Source of the DNA: Diacronema lutheri
Lineage: Eukaryota; Haptophyta; Pavlovophyceae; Pavlovales; Pavlovaceae
Length of the DNA: 64,000 nt
NCBI GenBank assembly: GCA_019448385.1
Contig: JAGTXO010000001.1
Coordinates: 1,178,001 to 1,242,000 of the forward strand
Direction of reading: 5' to 3'
In this document: positions 24,601 to 32,651 of the stretch, one piece after another
How the letters are laid out: each line of letters opens with the position of its first letter
Position numbering within the stretch: the first letter of the stretch is position 1
Made by a program: the position numbers and the translations under genes
The notes under the pieces: model-generated
Databases searched by the model: none
What the model was told of the DNA's origin: nothing
The model's input: only the letters and a program-made list of their open reading frames with translations

Positions 24601-25938
24601 TCGACTCGTACATGCGCCAGTACTTCACCGCCGACATGCTCACCGGTCGCGCCGCGCCGCGCATCGGGAGCATCGCGATGCCGCAGTCGGCGCGGCACAC
24701 CGACTACGTGGCGGCGATCGGCACGATCCCGCCCATCGACTCGCCCGCGCTCTTCGGGCTCGCGCTGAACGCGGACCGCGCCGTCGCGACGCGCATCTCC
24801 ACCTACGTCATCAAGAGCCTGCGCGTCCTCTCGACCGCGGCTGAGGCACATGCCGCCTTCGATCGCGAGCGCTGGGCGGCCGAGCTCTCGCCGCTGCTCA
24901 CCCTCTGGCAGAAGCTGCTGCAGCAGGGCGACCTTCTCACGCTCGCGCAGGCGGGCGAGGCCGCGCAGCCCGACGGACGACTCGACACGCCGGTCAACCG
25001 CTTCGTCGCGCTCGAGCGCAAGAAGGCGTCCGCTCTCGTAACCGCCGTCGACGGCACGCTTTCGAGCATCGCGCGCGTCGTGCGCGGCGCCGAGCTGCTC
25101 ACGGCGAGCACGCAGGCGGATGGCGCGACGCTGCTTGCGCTCACAGTGCCCGCCGCATGGTCCGAGCTGTGGGAGGGGCCGGCCGAGCCGGCGAGCTGGA
25201 TCCGCGCGGCCGCCGCGCGCACGGTCGCGCTCGCCGGCTGGTGGCAGCGCGTGGAGTCGGGCAGCCTCCTCTCGGCGCCGCTTGTCCTCGCCGAGCTCCT
25301 CAACCCGTCGAACCTGCTCAACGCGCTCCGGCAGCAGACGGCGCGCGCGGCCAAGTGCTCGATGGACTCGCTTCGCCTCTCGTGCGCCCTCGACGCGCGC
25401 GCGCTCCAGGCCGCGGCCACGCCGCCCGTGCAAGTGCGCGCGGCGCCGCGCGGCGCCGGCGCCATTTCCCGCGTGCCGCGCACGCCCGACTTGCCCCGCT
25501 CAACCGCGCGCGACGATCGCCACGCGCAGGTGGACAGCTTGGTCCTGCAGGGCGCGCTCATGTCCGCTACGGGCCTCGTCGAGGCGCCCGCGGACGCGCC
25601 GCTCTTCAACGCGATGCCGCCAGTCTTCCTCGCGTGGATCGCCGCCGATGCGCCCGAGCTTTACCCGGCGGAGCACTCTGTTGGCCTGCCCGTCTACCTC
25701 GACGCGGAGCGCGAGCGCACGTGCGCGCGGGCGCGCGCGAGAGAGGGCGCGTGCTGCGACGCGCGCGCCACCGTCTGCTCACTCGCTCCGCCACGCGCGT
25801 CGCGCCGCTCTCGCGCGGTTCGCGGTCTCGCCGCTGCGCACGCCGCCGCGCAGGCTCGCCGAGCTTCGCCTGCCGTGCGTCGCGTCGCAGACCGCATGGA
25901 TCCAGGCCGGCGCCGCGCTCTTTGTCGCGGCGGAGTAA
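12687..25938 (+). CDS. DYNC2H1: Cytoplasmic dynein 2 heavy chain (retrograde IFT motor)
   Basis: A 4,372-residue motor, the usual length for the family. Its wording follows DYNC2H1 rather than axonemal dyneins from the N-terminal tail through RKWVYLEPIFGRGA and FPRFYFIGDDDLLEILGQ to the end. P-loops are GPAGTGKT (AAA1, ~1723), GPSGSGKT (AAA2, ~2016), GPEGCGKS (AAA3, ~2328) and the degenerate GRSGVGRRS (AAA4, ~2683). The antiparallel coiled-coil stalk lies at ~2900-3230, followed by AAA5-6 and the C-terminal domain. The start at 12687 (MGGGDPRQGF) aligns with the family N-terminus; ATG 12504 is upstream in frame. The only intron found, 25721-25853, is phase 2; splicing restores the conserved TAWIQAGAALF ending. 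It drives tip-to-base transport in flagella. Confidence 0.96.
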
Positions 25939-25981
25939 TACCTCCATATCGGCAGTTTTGGGCCGGTGAATTGAGAGCCCG

Positions 25982-26045
25982 CAAGAATAAATACTAACGG
26001 CGCTTACGTCTCTAGCCACCAATGTCGTCGCAAGAATAAATAAGT
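25982..26045 (+). repeat. AT-rich intergenic cluster with repeated motifs
   Basis: This 64-bp island downstream of the dynein stop contains CAAGAATAAATA twice (25982 and 26031), TACTAACGGCGCTT, and the right copy of the 18-bp repeat (26013-26030). It lies between the dynein stop and the Sec14-like start. It could hold 3'-end signals, a promoter, or a mobile-element scar; the sequence does not decide. Confidence 0.6.
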
Positions 26046-26148
26046 AGTTTCTGGCCGGTTTTAAACTGAGCTGCTCACCGCCCCCTCTGGCGGGCCCTCC
26101 ATCGAGGGGGGACGCGTGCGCCCGCCACATTTTGAGCCCGCGTCGGCG

Positions 26149-27182
26149 ATGAACGAGGAGGGGTCGGCGGTGGGCGAGCTCCCACGCCTCTCCGACCTCT
26201 TCGCCGAGCACAGAGCGCTCATCGACGTCGTGAAGGCGCGTCCCGAGTGCGCCGGCCTATTGCGGCCCGACCACGACGACCTATTTGTGCTCCGGTATGT
26301 GCTCTCCTTCAAAGGAGACGTGCAGAAGACGGCGAGCGCGATCAAGAGCGCGATCGAATGGCGGCGCGACAATGCACACACCCTCGCGCGCATCGACGAG
26401 CTGCAGGCCGAGGTGCGCATGATCATCCCGACCGGGATGCTGCCATGGCAGACCAACCAGGGCCAACCGATCCAGGTGGCCATCCCGTTCGCAGTGGATG
26501 CGTCGACGTGGTCATCCAAATCGGAGCAGTGGCACCACGAGGCGGGCATCTCGAACCGCGAAGTCGCGTACCGCATCTGCGACAAACTCTCGCGCGAGTC
26601 GGGTCGGCTGGTCAAGCTCGTGATGATCCAGGACCTGACCGGCCTCTCGATGTCGTTTGTCATGCACAACTCGAAGCTCGTGCAGAACCAGGGCAAGCTG
26701 AGCAAGCTCGCCGAGTTCCTCTTCCCGCAGCTCATTGCGACGGTCGTGGTCACGCACCCGCCCTCCTTCATCTCGACGCTCTACAAAATGGCCGGCGCCG
26801 TGCTGTCAGAACGACTCGTCCGCAAGGTCAAGATGGCAGACAGCCCCGAGAAGATCTGCCTCGTGCGCGCAGCGCGCGCGCGGTGCGCGCGGTGCGCTCG
26901 CGCGCGCGGTGCGCGCCTCACCCGCACCCTGCCGCCTGCCGGCGTGTCCATCGCTCCCCTCCTCTCCAGTTTTCCGGCCTGCCAATGGAGAAAGTGCCCA
27001 ACTTTCTGGGAGGCACCTACTCGTGGGATGCGGACTGGGTGCCGGCAAAGGTGAAGACGAGCAAGAATGGCGTGCCGTCGAAGCAGCCCACGCAGCGCGA
27101 GCTGCACAAGGCAGCGGCCACGCAGCAGCCGCTGCCCGCGCCCGCCAAGAAGAAGAGCCTATTCGGCACCTCGCTCAAATGA
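26149..27182 (+). CDS. Sec14-like CRAL-TRIO lipid-binding protein
   Basis: Exons are 26149-26862 and 26970-27182. The phase-0 intron 26863-26969 (CTC|GTGCGC...CTCCAG) joins KICL to FSGLPMEKVPNFLGG, restoring the Sec14 signature around VPNFLGG. The product is 308 residues: an N-terminal CRAL-TRIO-N helical bundle (LLRFLR-like LFVLRYVLSFKGD), then the lipid-binding fold with MIQDLTGLS and FPQLIATVVV, and a basic Lys-rich tail ending KKKSLFG. Sec14 proteins bind or exchange phosphoinositides or other lipids at membranes. The start is the first ATG in frame. Confidence 0.9.
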
Positions 27183-27745
27183 CTAGCCGGGGTGCTCCGG
27201 CGGTTTGGCGGGATGTGTGCATCCTGCAGGGCAGGCAGCGGCAGGCGCGCGGCCGACCCGAGCTTCACCAGCGTGCGATGAGCGCGCGGGCGATCTCTCA
27301 CCGCTGAAGGCGCGAGAGCTCGGCATCCAGGCGGCTGGGCACGAGCGCGGTGCGCATCGCGCGCAGCGGCTGCGCAGAGGCGCGTGCTACGCTCGACGCG
27401 CACCAACGCAAGAACGGGTGGGGTGGCGAGCGGCGGGGAATAGTGTGGGCGCGCGCGCCGCGGCGAGGGCAGTGCGACCTGCTGCGGCGGTCGGCGCGGG
27501 GAGCGAGGGCGAACGCTCGCCATGGCCGCAACGGGCGCAGAGCAACGGCATTGCTCGGCTTGAGCCGATGCATGAGCATGCGCGGAGCAGCGCGCACCAT
27601 CGTGCCCCGCGGCCGGTCGATTGTGATGCGATTGCGCGCCAGCCCTTGCGCCTGGCCTCGGGCCCCGTGCCTCGTCCCTGTATCACGCCTAGAGACGCCC
27701 TCTTCTTTTCTTTTTGGAAGACCTCGAGGCCGGTCGACGCGATCC
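27183..27745. other. Gene-free region between convergent genes
   Basis: These 563 bp separate the Sec14-like and NCA2 stop codons. Open frames here have no family features and follow the base composition. I see no tRNA, repeat or terminator-like structure. Confidence 0.5.
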
Positions 27746-30241
27746 CTACTCACGCCGCGCGCCATTCGACAGCGGCCCCCAGTTGAGGCGCGAGGAGGAG
27801 AGGCCGAGGATGGGCTGCGTGCGGTACACGCGCCCGACGGTGTGCAGCTTCTGCGCGGCCGACAGAGAGTCGCACTCGAGGTCGCGCAGATCCTCGACGA
27901 AGTTCTGCATGTCCGAGTGCTCGAAGAGGTGCAGGTGGTGGCTCACGCACTCGAGCACGTTGTGCAGCTCGAGCACGAGCACGCCGCGGTCCTGCAACGT
28001 GAGCTGCTCGCTCGGGCTGACGTGCCCGTTGCCCGCGGGCGCCACGGTGGTAGCGGCGGGCGGCGGCAAGTGGTAGCGGAGCAGCAGCCGCTCGATGTCG
28101 CGCAGCGACTGACGCATCATCTTCTGCACCGAGCGGCGCGAATGCTTGCGCGACCAGCGCGCGCGCACCTTCTTGACGACCTTGTACTGCAGCAGCAGCA
28201 CCGTGCACACCGCGAGCGTGCCGGGCACGGCGGCCATCATCGACGCGGTGAAGTAGTTCTCGCGCATGAGCTGATCGAGCGCGGCCATCATCTCGAAGAC
28301 CTCCTTCTTGAGCAGGCTCATCTGGATCAGCCTGCCGCCGCGCGCGGCGCGCGGGGTGCGGCGCGCGGTGTGGGCCGCTGCGCGTGTGCGCGCGCGTGGC
28401 GCACGGCGCTGCGCGGGCGGGCGGGCGGGCGGGCGTGGGCGAGCAACGCGCGCGCGATGCGGTGCGCACATGATCTCGACAAGATCCCCCGAGACGAGGT
28501 TGTAGACCGCTGATCCCGCCTGCTTCTCGAAGAGGCGCGAAATGGCCTCGAGCTGCTGCTCGACGCGAACCGACGGTTGCGCGGACGACGGCGAGTGGTG
28601 CGCCTGCAGGCGCGGCGCCGCGCCGCCGGTCGTCCTGAGCGAACCGCCCTTGCCCGTCGCCACGTTCTGCGCAAGCATCGCCGCCGCCGCGTCAGCCGGC
28701 ACGCCGCCGCTGCCCTTGCCCGACGCGGTCGACCCGGCGCCCGCAACGCTCTGCCACGACTCTTGCAGGAGGCCACTCGCCGTGCCGAGCGCCCTGCTTG
28801 CCCCGCTCGCGCTGCCGCCGTCGCGCTTGGGCGCACCCTGCTGCTGCGCGACGGCGGCGATCGTCTCGTCGGGGAAGATGCGCAGGTTGTGCCGCTCGAA
28901 GAACGAAGCGACCATCTTCTCGAGGGAGCGGCGCGCATCGTCGAGCTGCTGCGGATCGGAGACGACCACGTACCGTCTGTGTACAATCTCGTGGTACATA
29001 TACGAGAGCGGCTGCTTGAGGTGCTCAGCCCACCACTGCGACAAGCTGTCCGCCAGCCCGCGCGCCAGTCGCGCCAGCTCGTCCGCGCCTGTCTGCCGCA
29101 GCCACGTGCCAATGCCGAGCGTGAGCGCCGTCGCGCCCACATAGCGCATCCAGTTGCGCGAGAGATGCGATGGCGTGTCGAGCTCGCGCAGCTCGAGATT
29201 GAGGCGGCGCTCGTACACGTGCCAGCGGTGCGCCGCCGCCGTAATCTTTTCGCGCACCTCCGCCAGGCTCGCGCGCGACCCGCCACCGTCGCTCGGCTCG
29301 GTCGGCGCGGAGCGCGCGCCGTCGAGCGCGCGCGCGCCGACGGGCGCGCACTCACCGCCGTCGAGCTGCGGCGAGAGAAGGCCGTCGAGCGTTTCCGCGC
29401 CGGCGCGCACGGCGTCCTGCAGCTGGACGCGGTCGTTGCACCGCAGGAACTCGACGAGCGACGCGTGCACGCGGCCAATGTGCGACGCCATCAGCGCAAT
29501 GACCTCGGAGAGTGCGCGCATCCGCTCCGCCGGCTCGGCGGCGCGCAAAAAGTAGCGCTCGCCACAGCGCAGCGGGTGCACGCCGATCCAGGCGCGCGGG
29601 CCGCACCACAGCACGTACTGCACGGGGCGGACCGAGTAGTACGTCCACCACTGCCGCGCGCCAATCACGCGCTCGGTGAGCTTGAGAAGCATCGCGAGAA
29701 GCGCGTCGAGCAGGACGGCGGTCGCCTTTGCGAGCGCGCGCAGCTCGAGGGTCTGCGTCGGCGAGAGGTCGAACGCACCGGCGCCCGGGCTGCCGCTCTC
29801 GGCCTCGTCAAAAGCGCACAGGCGGCGGGCAGCTCCGCGCGGCGAGAACATGGAGCGCTGGCTCTTGAGCGCCGAGCGCGGCGACGCGAGCGTCGGCGCG
29901 AAGCTCGTGCTCGTCGGGAGCACGGGCCAGGACTGCGAGAAAGACGGGATCAAACGACGCGGCATCGACGAGGGCGACGAGGCACCGCGTTCGTCAGCAC
30001 GCACCGCCTTCTCCGCGACGAGCCGCCACCGCTCGAGCAGCACGAGCACCTCCTCGTGCCCGCGCGCATCGTGCATGTCGGCGTCGATGGCGCTCACCTC
30101 CGCGTAGGACGGCGAGGCGGGCGGCGTGCCGGGCTCAAGCAGGCGGTCGATCCGTTCAAGCGTCGGCCCCAGGTGCGACGGCAGGCCCGTGCGCGGGTTT
30201 GGCTGCGACGGGCGCACGGCCGCGCGCCTCCGCTCCAGCAT
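27746..30241 (-). CDS. NCA2: NCA2-family mitochondrial membrane protein
   Basis: The start is the ATG at 30241. The intron 28332-28469 (minus strand, donor GTGCGC) is 138 nt, an exact multiple of three and without stops. Removing it joins SGDLVEIM to LIQMSLLKKEV and restores the NCA2-type helix before ALDQLMREN. The product is 785 residues. Two hydrophobic regions appear (about residues 335-355, and after LMRENYFT). The C-terminal block around SVQKMMRQSLRDIERLL and a LEL.NVLE pattern fits the NCA2 domain. Yeast Nca2 is needed for mitochondrial ATP synthase subunit expression; plant DGS1 is an outer-membrane relative linked to lipid metabolism. The N-terminal ~170 residues are low-complexity. 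Confidence 0.8.
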   Translation of the reverse strand: MLERRRAAVRPSQPNPRTGLPSHLGPTLERIDRLLEPGTPPASPSYAEVSAIDADMHDARGHEEVLVLLERWRLVAEKAVRADERGASSPSSMPRRLIPSFSQSWPVLPTSTSFAPTLASPRSALKSQRSMFSPRGAARRLCAFDEAESGSPGAGAFDLSPTQTLELRALAKATAVLLDALLAMLLKLTERVIGARQWWTYYSVRPVQYVLWCGPRAWIGVHPLRCGERYFLRAAEPAERMRALSEVIALMASHIGRVHASLVEFLRCNDRVQLQDAVRAGAETLDGLLSPQLDGGECAPVGARALDGARSAPTEPSDGGGSRASLAEVREKITAAAHRWHVYERRLNLELRELDTPSHLSRNWMRYVGATALTLGIGTWLRQTGADELARLARGLADSLSQWWAEHLKQPLSYMYHEIVHRRYVVVSDPQQLDDARRSLEKMVASFFERHNLRIFPDETIAAVAQQQGAPKRDGGSASGASRALGTASGLLQESWQSVAGAGSTASGKGSGGVPADAAAAMLAQNVATGKGGSLRTTGGAAPRLQAHHSPSSAQPSVRVEQQLEAISRLFEKQAGSAVYNLVSGDLVEIMCAPHRARVARPRPPARPPAQRRAPRARTRAAAHTARRTPRAARGGRLIQMSLLKKEVFEMMAALDQLMRENYFTASMMAAVPGTLAVCTVLLLQYKVVKKVRARWSRKHSRRSVQKMMRQSLRDIERLLLRYHLPPPAATTVAPAGNGHVSPSEQLTLQDRGVLVLELHNVLECVSHHLHLFEHSDMQNFVEDLRDLECDSLSAAQKLHTVGRVYRTQPILGLSSSRLNWGPLSNGARRE

Positions 30242-30584
30242 CACGCGCCTCGCGTCGCGAACCTGGTCGCTGGGCGAATATTTGGTGCGCGGTCGTCACT
30301 ACTCACACTCAGGCAGGCCGCAGACGGCAGACCACTGAGACCGCCGACAGCGACACTCTCGCTCCGGCTCGCGAGCTCACCACAGCCAAAGCGCGACGGG
30401 AAGGGCGCACAGGTCAGCTGCGCTGCCTGGCGGCCAGCCGTAGGCCGGTGCTGGGCGGTGGTAGCGCACCTGGGCGCTGGGCATGGGCGCACGGCGCGCG
30501 AGCCCAAGGTGCGAGGGCATCCGGCAGGAGTGCACGCACGCACAGCCTGGCGGCCAAAGGCGGGCGCCGCCCGGCCGTCGCCCC
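30242..30584. other. Intergenic region upstream of NCA2
   Basis: These 343 bp lie between the NCA2 start and the ycf23 stop, both on the minus strand, and presumably hold the NCA2 promoter and the ycf23 3' end. No further gene, RNA or repeat was recognised. Confidence 0.4.
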
Positions 30585-31391
30585 TCACGCGACGCGCTCG
30601 GCCACACGCGCGGCGTCCATCGCGTCAACGAGGCGGCGAACGGCGAACGACATGGCAATCGCATCGCCGAGCTTGTTGATGGCCGAGCCGACACCGACGC
30701 CGTCGGCGCCGGCGGCGAGCGCGAGCGGCGCGGTCACGTCGGAGATGCCCGAAGCGGCCATCACATGCGCCCTCGAGCCGACACAGCGGCTGATCTCGTG
30801 CGCCGCGGCAAGCGCGGGCGCGGCCTTCTCGATCATGCCGAGGACACCCGGGCTGAACGGCTTTGCGCCCATCCCGCCCTCCGTCTGGATCACGTCGACG
30901 CTGTAGGCAAGAAGCGCCTCGGCGAGCGCCACCTGCTGGTCGATCGGCAGCGTGTGCGGGATCGTGACGGACAGCGGGATGTCGGGCAGCAGCTCGCGCG
31001 TGCGGCGCGTGAGGTCCTCCACCTGCTGCGCCGAGAAGGTGATGCCCTCCGTGTAGAAGCAGTCGTAGTTGCCGATCTCGACCATCTCGGCGCCGCTCGC
31101 GACAGCGGCAACAAATCGCTCGGGCTCCACCGACGAAACGCAGATGGGCAGGTCGGTCACGCTCCGCGCGACCTTCACGAGCTCCGCGTCGCACGCGATA
31201 TCGACGAGCGACGCGCCGCCCGCCTGCGCCGCCTTGCACACGTTGCGGACGGACACGGGGTCAAAGTTCATCAGGCCCGAGATGACCTTGAGGGCGCGGC
31301 GCTCGGCGAACGGCGTGAGCACGCGCGGGCTGCCCATGCGCAGCGCTGCGGCCGCTTGCGCGAGAACGAGCACGGCGAGGAGCTTCCACAT
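30585..31391 (-). CDS. ycf23: Ycf23/DUF561 family protein, plastid-targeted
   Basis: A single-exon 268-residue protein. The start at 31391 gives a clean signal peptide (MWKLLAVLVLAQAAA) followed by a short transit region (LRMGSPR). The mature part is a TIM-barrel-like sequence with the family wording ALKVISGLMNFD, VEIGNYDCFY, LSVTIPHTLPIDQQV and VIQTEGG, then a Gly-rich phosphate-binding-like end (GADGVGVGSAINKLG). Ycf23 is plastid-encoded in red algae and found in cyanobacteria; its biochemical role is not established. Here it is a nuclear gene with a targeting leader, consistent with endosymbiotic transfer. It shares an 80-bp divergent promoter with transaldolase. Confidence 0.9.
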   Translation of the reverse strand: MWKLLAVLVLAQAAAALRMGSPRVLTPFAERRALKVISGLMNFDPVSVRNVCKAAQAGGASLVDIACDAELVKVARSVTDLPICVSSVEPERFVAAVASGAEMVEIGNYDCFYTEGITFSAQQVEDLTRRTRELLPDIPLSVTIPHTLPIDQQVALAEALLAYSVDVIQTEGGMGAKPFSPGVLGMIEKAAPALAAAHEISRCVGSRAHVMAASGISDVTAPLALAAGADGVGVGSAINKLGDAIAMSFAVRRLVDAMDAARVAERVA

Positions 31392-31471
31392 ATCAACGCG
31401 TGAGAAGGTGGCGCACGCGCGACGCGAACGTTTTGCGAGCGTCACCAGTGACGCCCGTGACACACGAACCC
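31392..31471. promoter_or_regulatory. 80-bp divergent promoter, ycf23 / transaldolase
   Basis: Only 80 bp separate the two start codons of plastid-directed genes, so they very probably share promoter elements. No TATA box is seen. Confidence 0.55.
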
Positions 31472-32575
31472 ATGCTCGTGTTCGCGTTGAGCGCCGCTCT
31501 GGCAGGCGCGCGGCCCACGGCCGGCCGCGCGTCGCCGCGCATGCTAGCCGTGAGCGACACGAGCCAGCTTGCTCAGCTGGCCGGCATGACGGTGCTCTCC
31601 ATAGATTCGGGCAACCTCGACGTCGTCCGCGAGTACGCGCACACGGGGTTCATCACGGACGCGACGACCAACCCGCTCTTCGTCTCGCAGGCAGGGCTCT
31701 CAGGCGACGCCGTCTACGCCGCGATGGTCGACGAGGCCGTTGCATACGCACAGGTGCGCGCAAGCGGCGACGAGGCCGTGAGCCTCGCGATGGATCGCCT
31801 CGCGGTGAACCTCGGCCTGCAAATCTCCAAGCTGGTGCGCGGGTACGTGTCGACGGAGGTGGACGTGCGGCTCAGCTTCGACGTGGAGCAGTCGCTCGCG
31901 CGCGCACGGCGAATCATCGCCATGTACGAGGAGGCTGGCGTGCCGCGCTCGCGCATCCTGATCAAGCTGGCGGGCACGTGGGAGGGCATGCTGACCGCCG
32001 AGCAGCTGCAGCGCGAGGGGATCGACGTCAACATCACGCTCGTCTTCGCCTTCATCCAGGCGGTGGTCGCCGCACAGCGCGGCGCGCGTCTCATCTCGCC
32101 ATTCCCCGGCCGCGTCCTCGATTGGCACAAGGCGCGCGGCGCCGGCCCCACGTTTGCGCCCGCGGAGGACCCGGGCGTCGTGCTGTGCTCACAGATTTAC
32201 GCATATTACAAGAAGCACGCCCACGCCACGATCTGCATGCCCGCGAGCTGGCGCCCGTCGCGCGGCTCGGCGCCCGAGTTTGCGATTGACGAGATCGTCG
32301 CTCTGGCCGGCTCCGACCGGATGACCATCCCGCCCGCCCTGCTGCAGCAGCTCGCCGCGAGCGAGGATCCGCTGCAGCGCGTGCTCGAGCCCAAGGCTGC
32401 GGCAGCTGCGTGCACCATCGACGCGCTCGGCGATGGGAAGGTCGACGAGGCGCTGTTCAGATCGATGATGGCGGCCGACGGTTGCGGCCCCGACAAGCTT
32501 GCGGAGGGCATCAAGGCCTTCGTGGCGGACACAGAGCGGCTCGACGCTGCGATCCGCGCTAAATTTGAAAAGTAA
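31472..32575 (+). CDS. tal: Transaldolase, plastid-targeted
   Basis: A single-exon 367-residue enzyme transferring dihydroxyacetone units between sugar phosphates in the pentose-phosphate pathway. Motifs are TDATTNPLFV near the N-terminus and RILIKLAGTWEG, whose lysine (~165) is the Schiff-base residue. NITLVFAFIQA and ISPFPGRVLDWH complete the barrel. The start at 31472 gives a signal-like leader (MLVFALSAALAGA) and an RASPRML transit region. The last ~60 residues include TIDALGDGKVDEALFRSMM, which resembles an EF-hand loop and looks like an extension beyond the barrel. Confidence 0.94.
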   Translation: MLVFALSAALAGARPTAGRASPRMLAVSDTSQLAQLAGMTVLSIDSGNLDVVREYAHTGFITDATTNPLFVSQAGLSGDAVYAAMVDEAVAYAQVRASGDEAVSLAMDRLAVNLGLQISKLVRGYVSTEVDVRLSFDVEQSLARARRIIAMYEEAGVPRSRILIKLAGTWEGMLTAEQLQREGIDVNITLVFAFIQAVVAAQRGARLISPFPGRVLDWHKARGAGPTFAPAEDPGVVLCSQIYAYYKKHAHATICMPASWRPSRGSAPEFAIDEIVALAGSDRMTIPPALLQQLAASEDPLQRVLEPKAAAAACTIDALGDGKVDEALFRSMMAADGCGPDKLAEGIKAFVADTERLDAAIRAKFEK

Positions 32576-32651
32576 TTATCATGACGCATGTGACGCACGG
32601 CAGGATGACGGATGCGAGCGTCGAGAGGGCAGCGCGTGCACGGGCGGGCGC

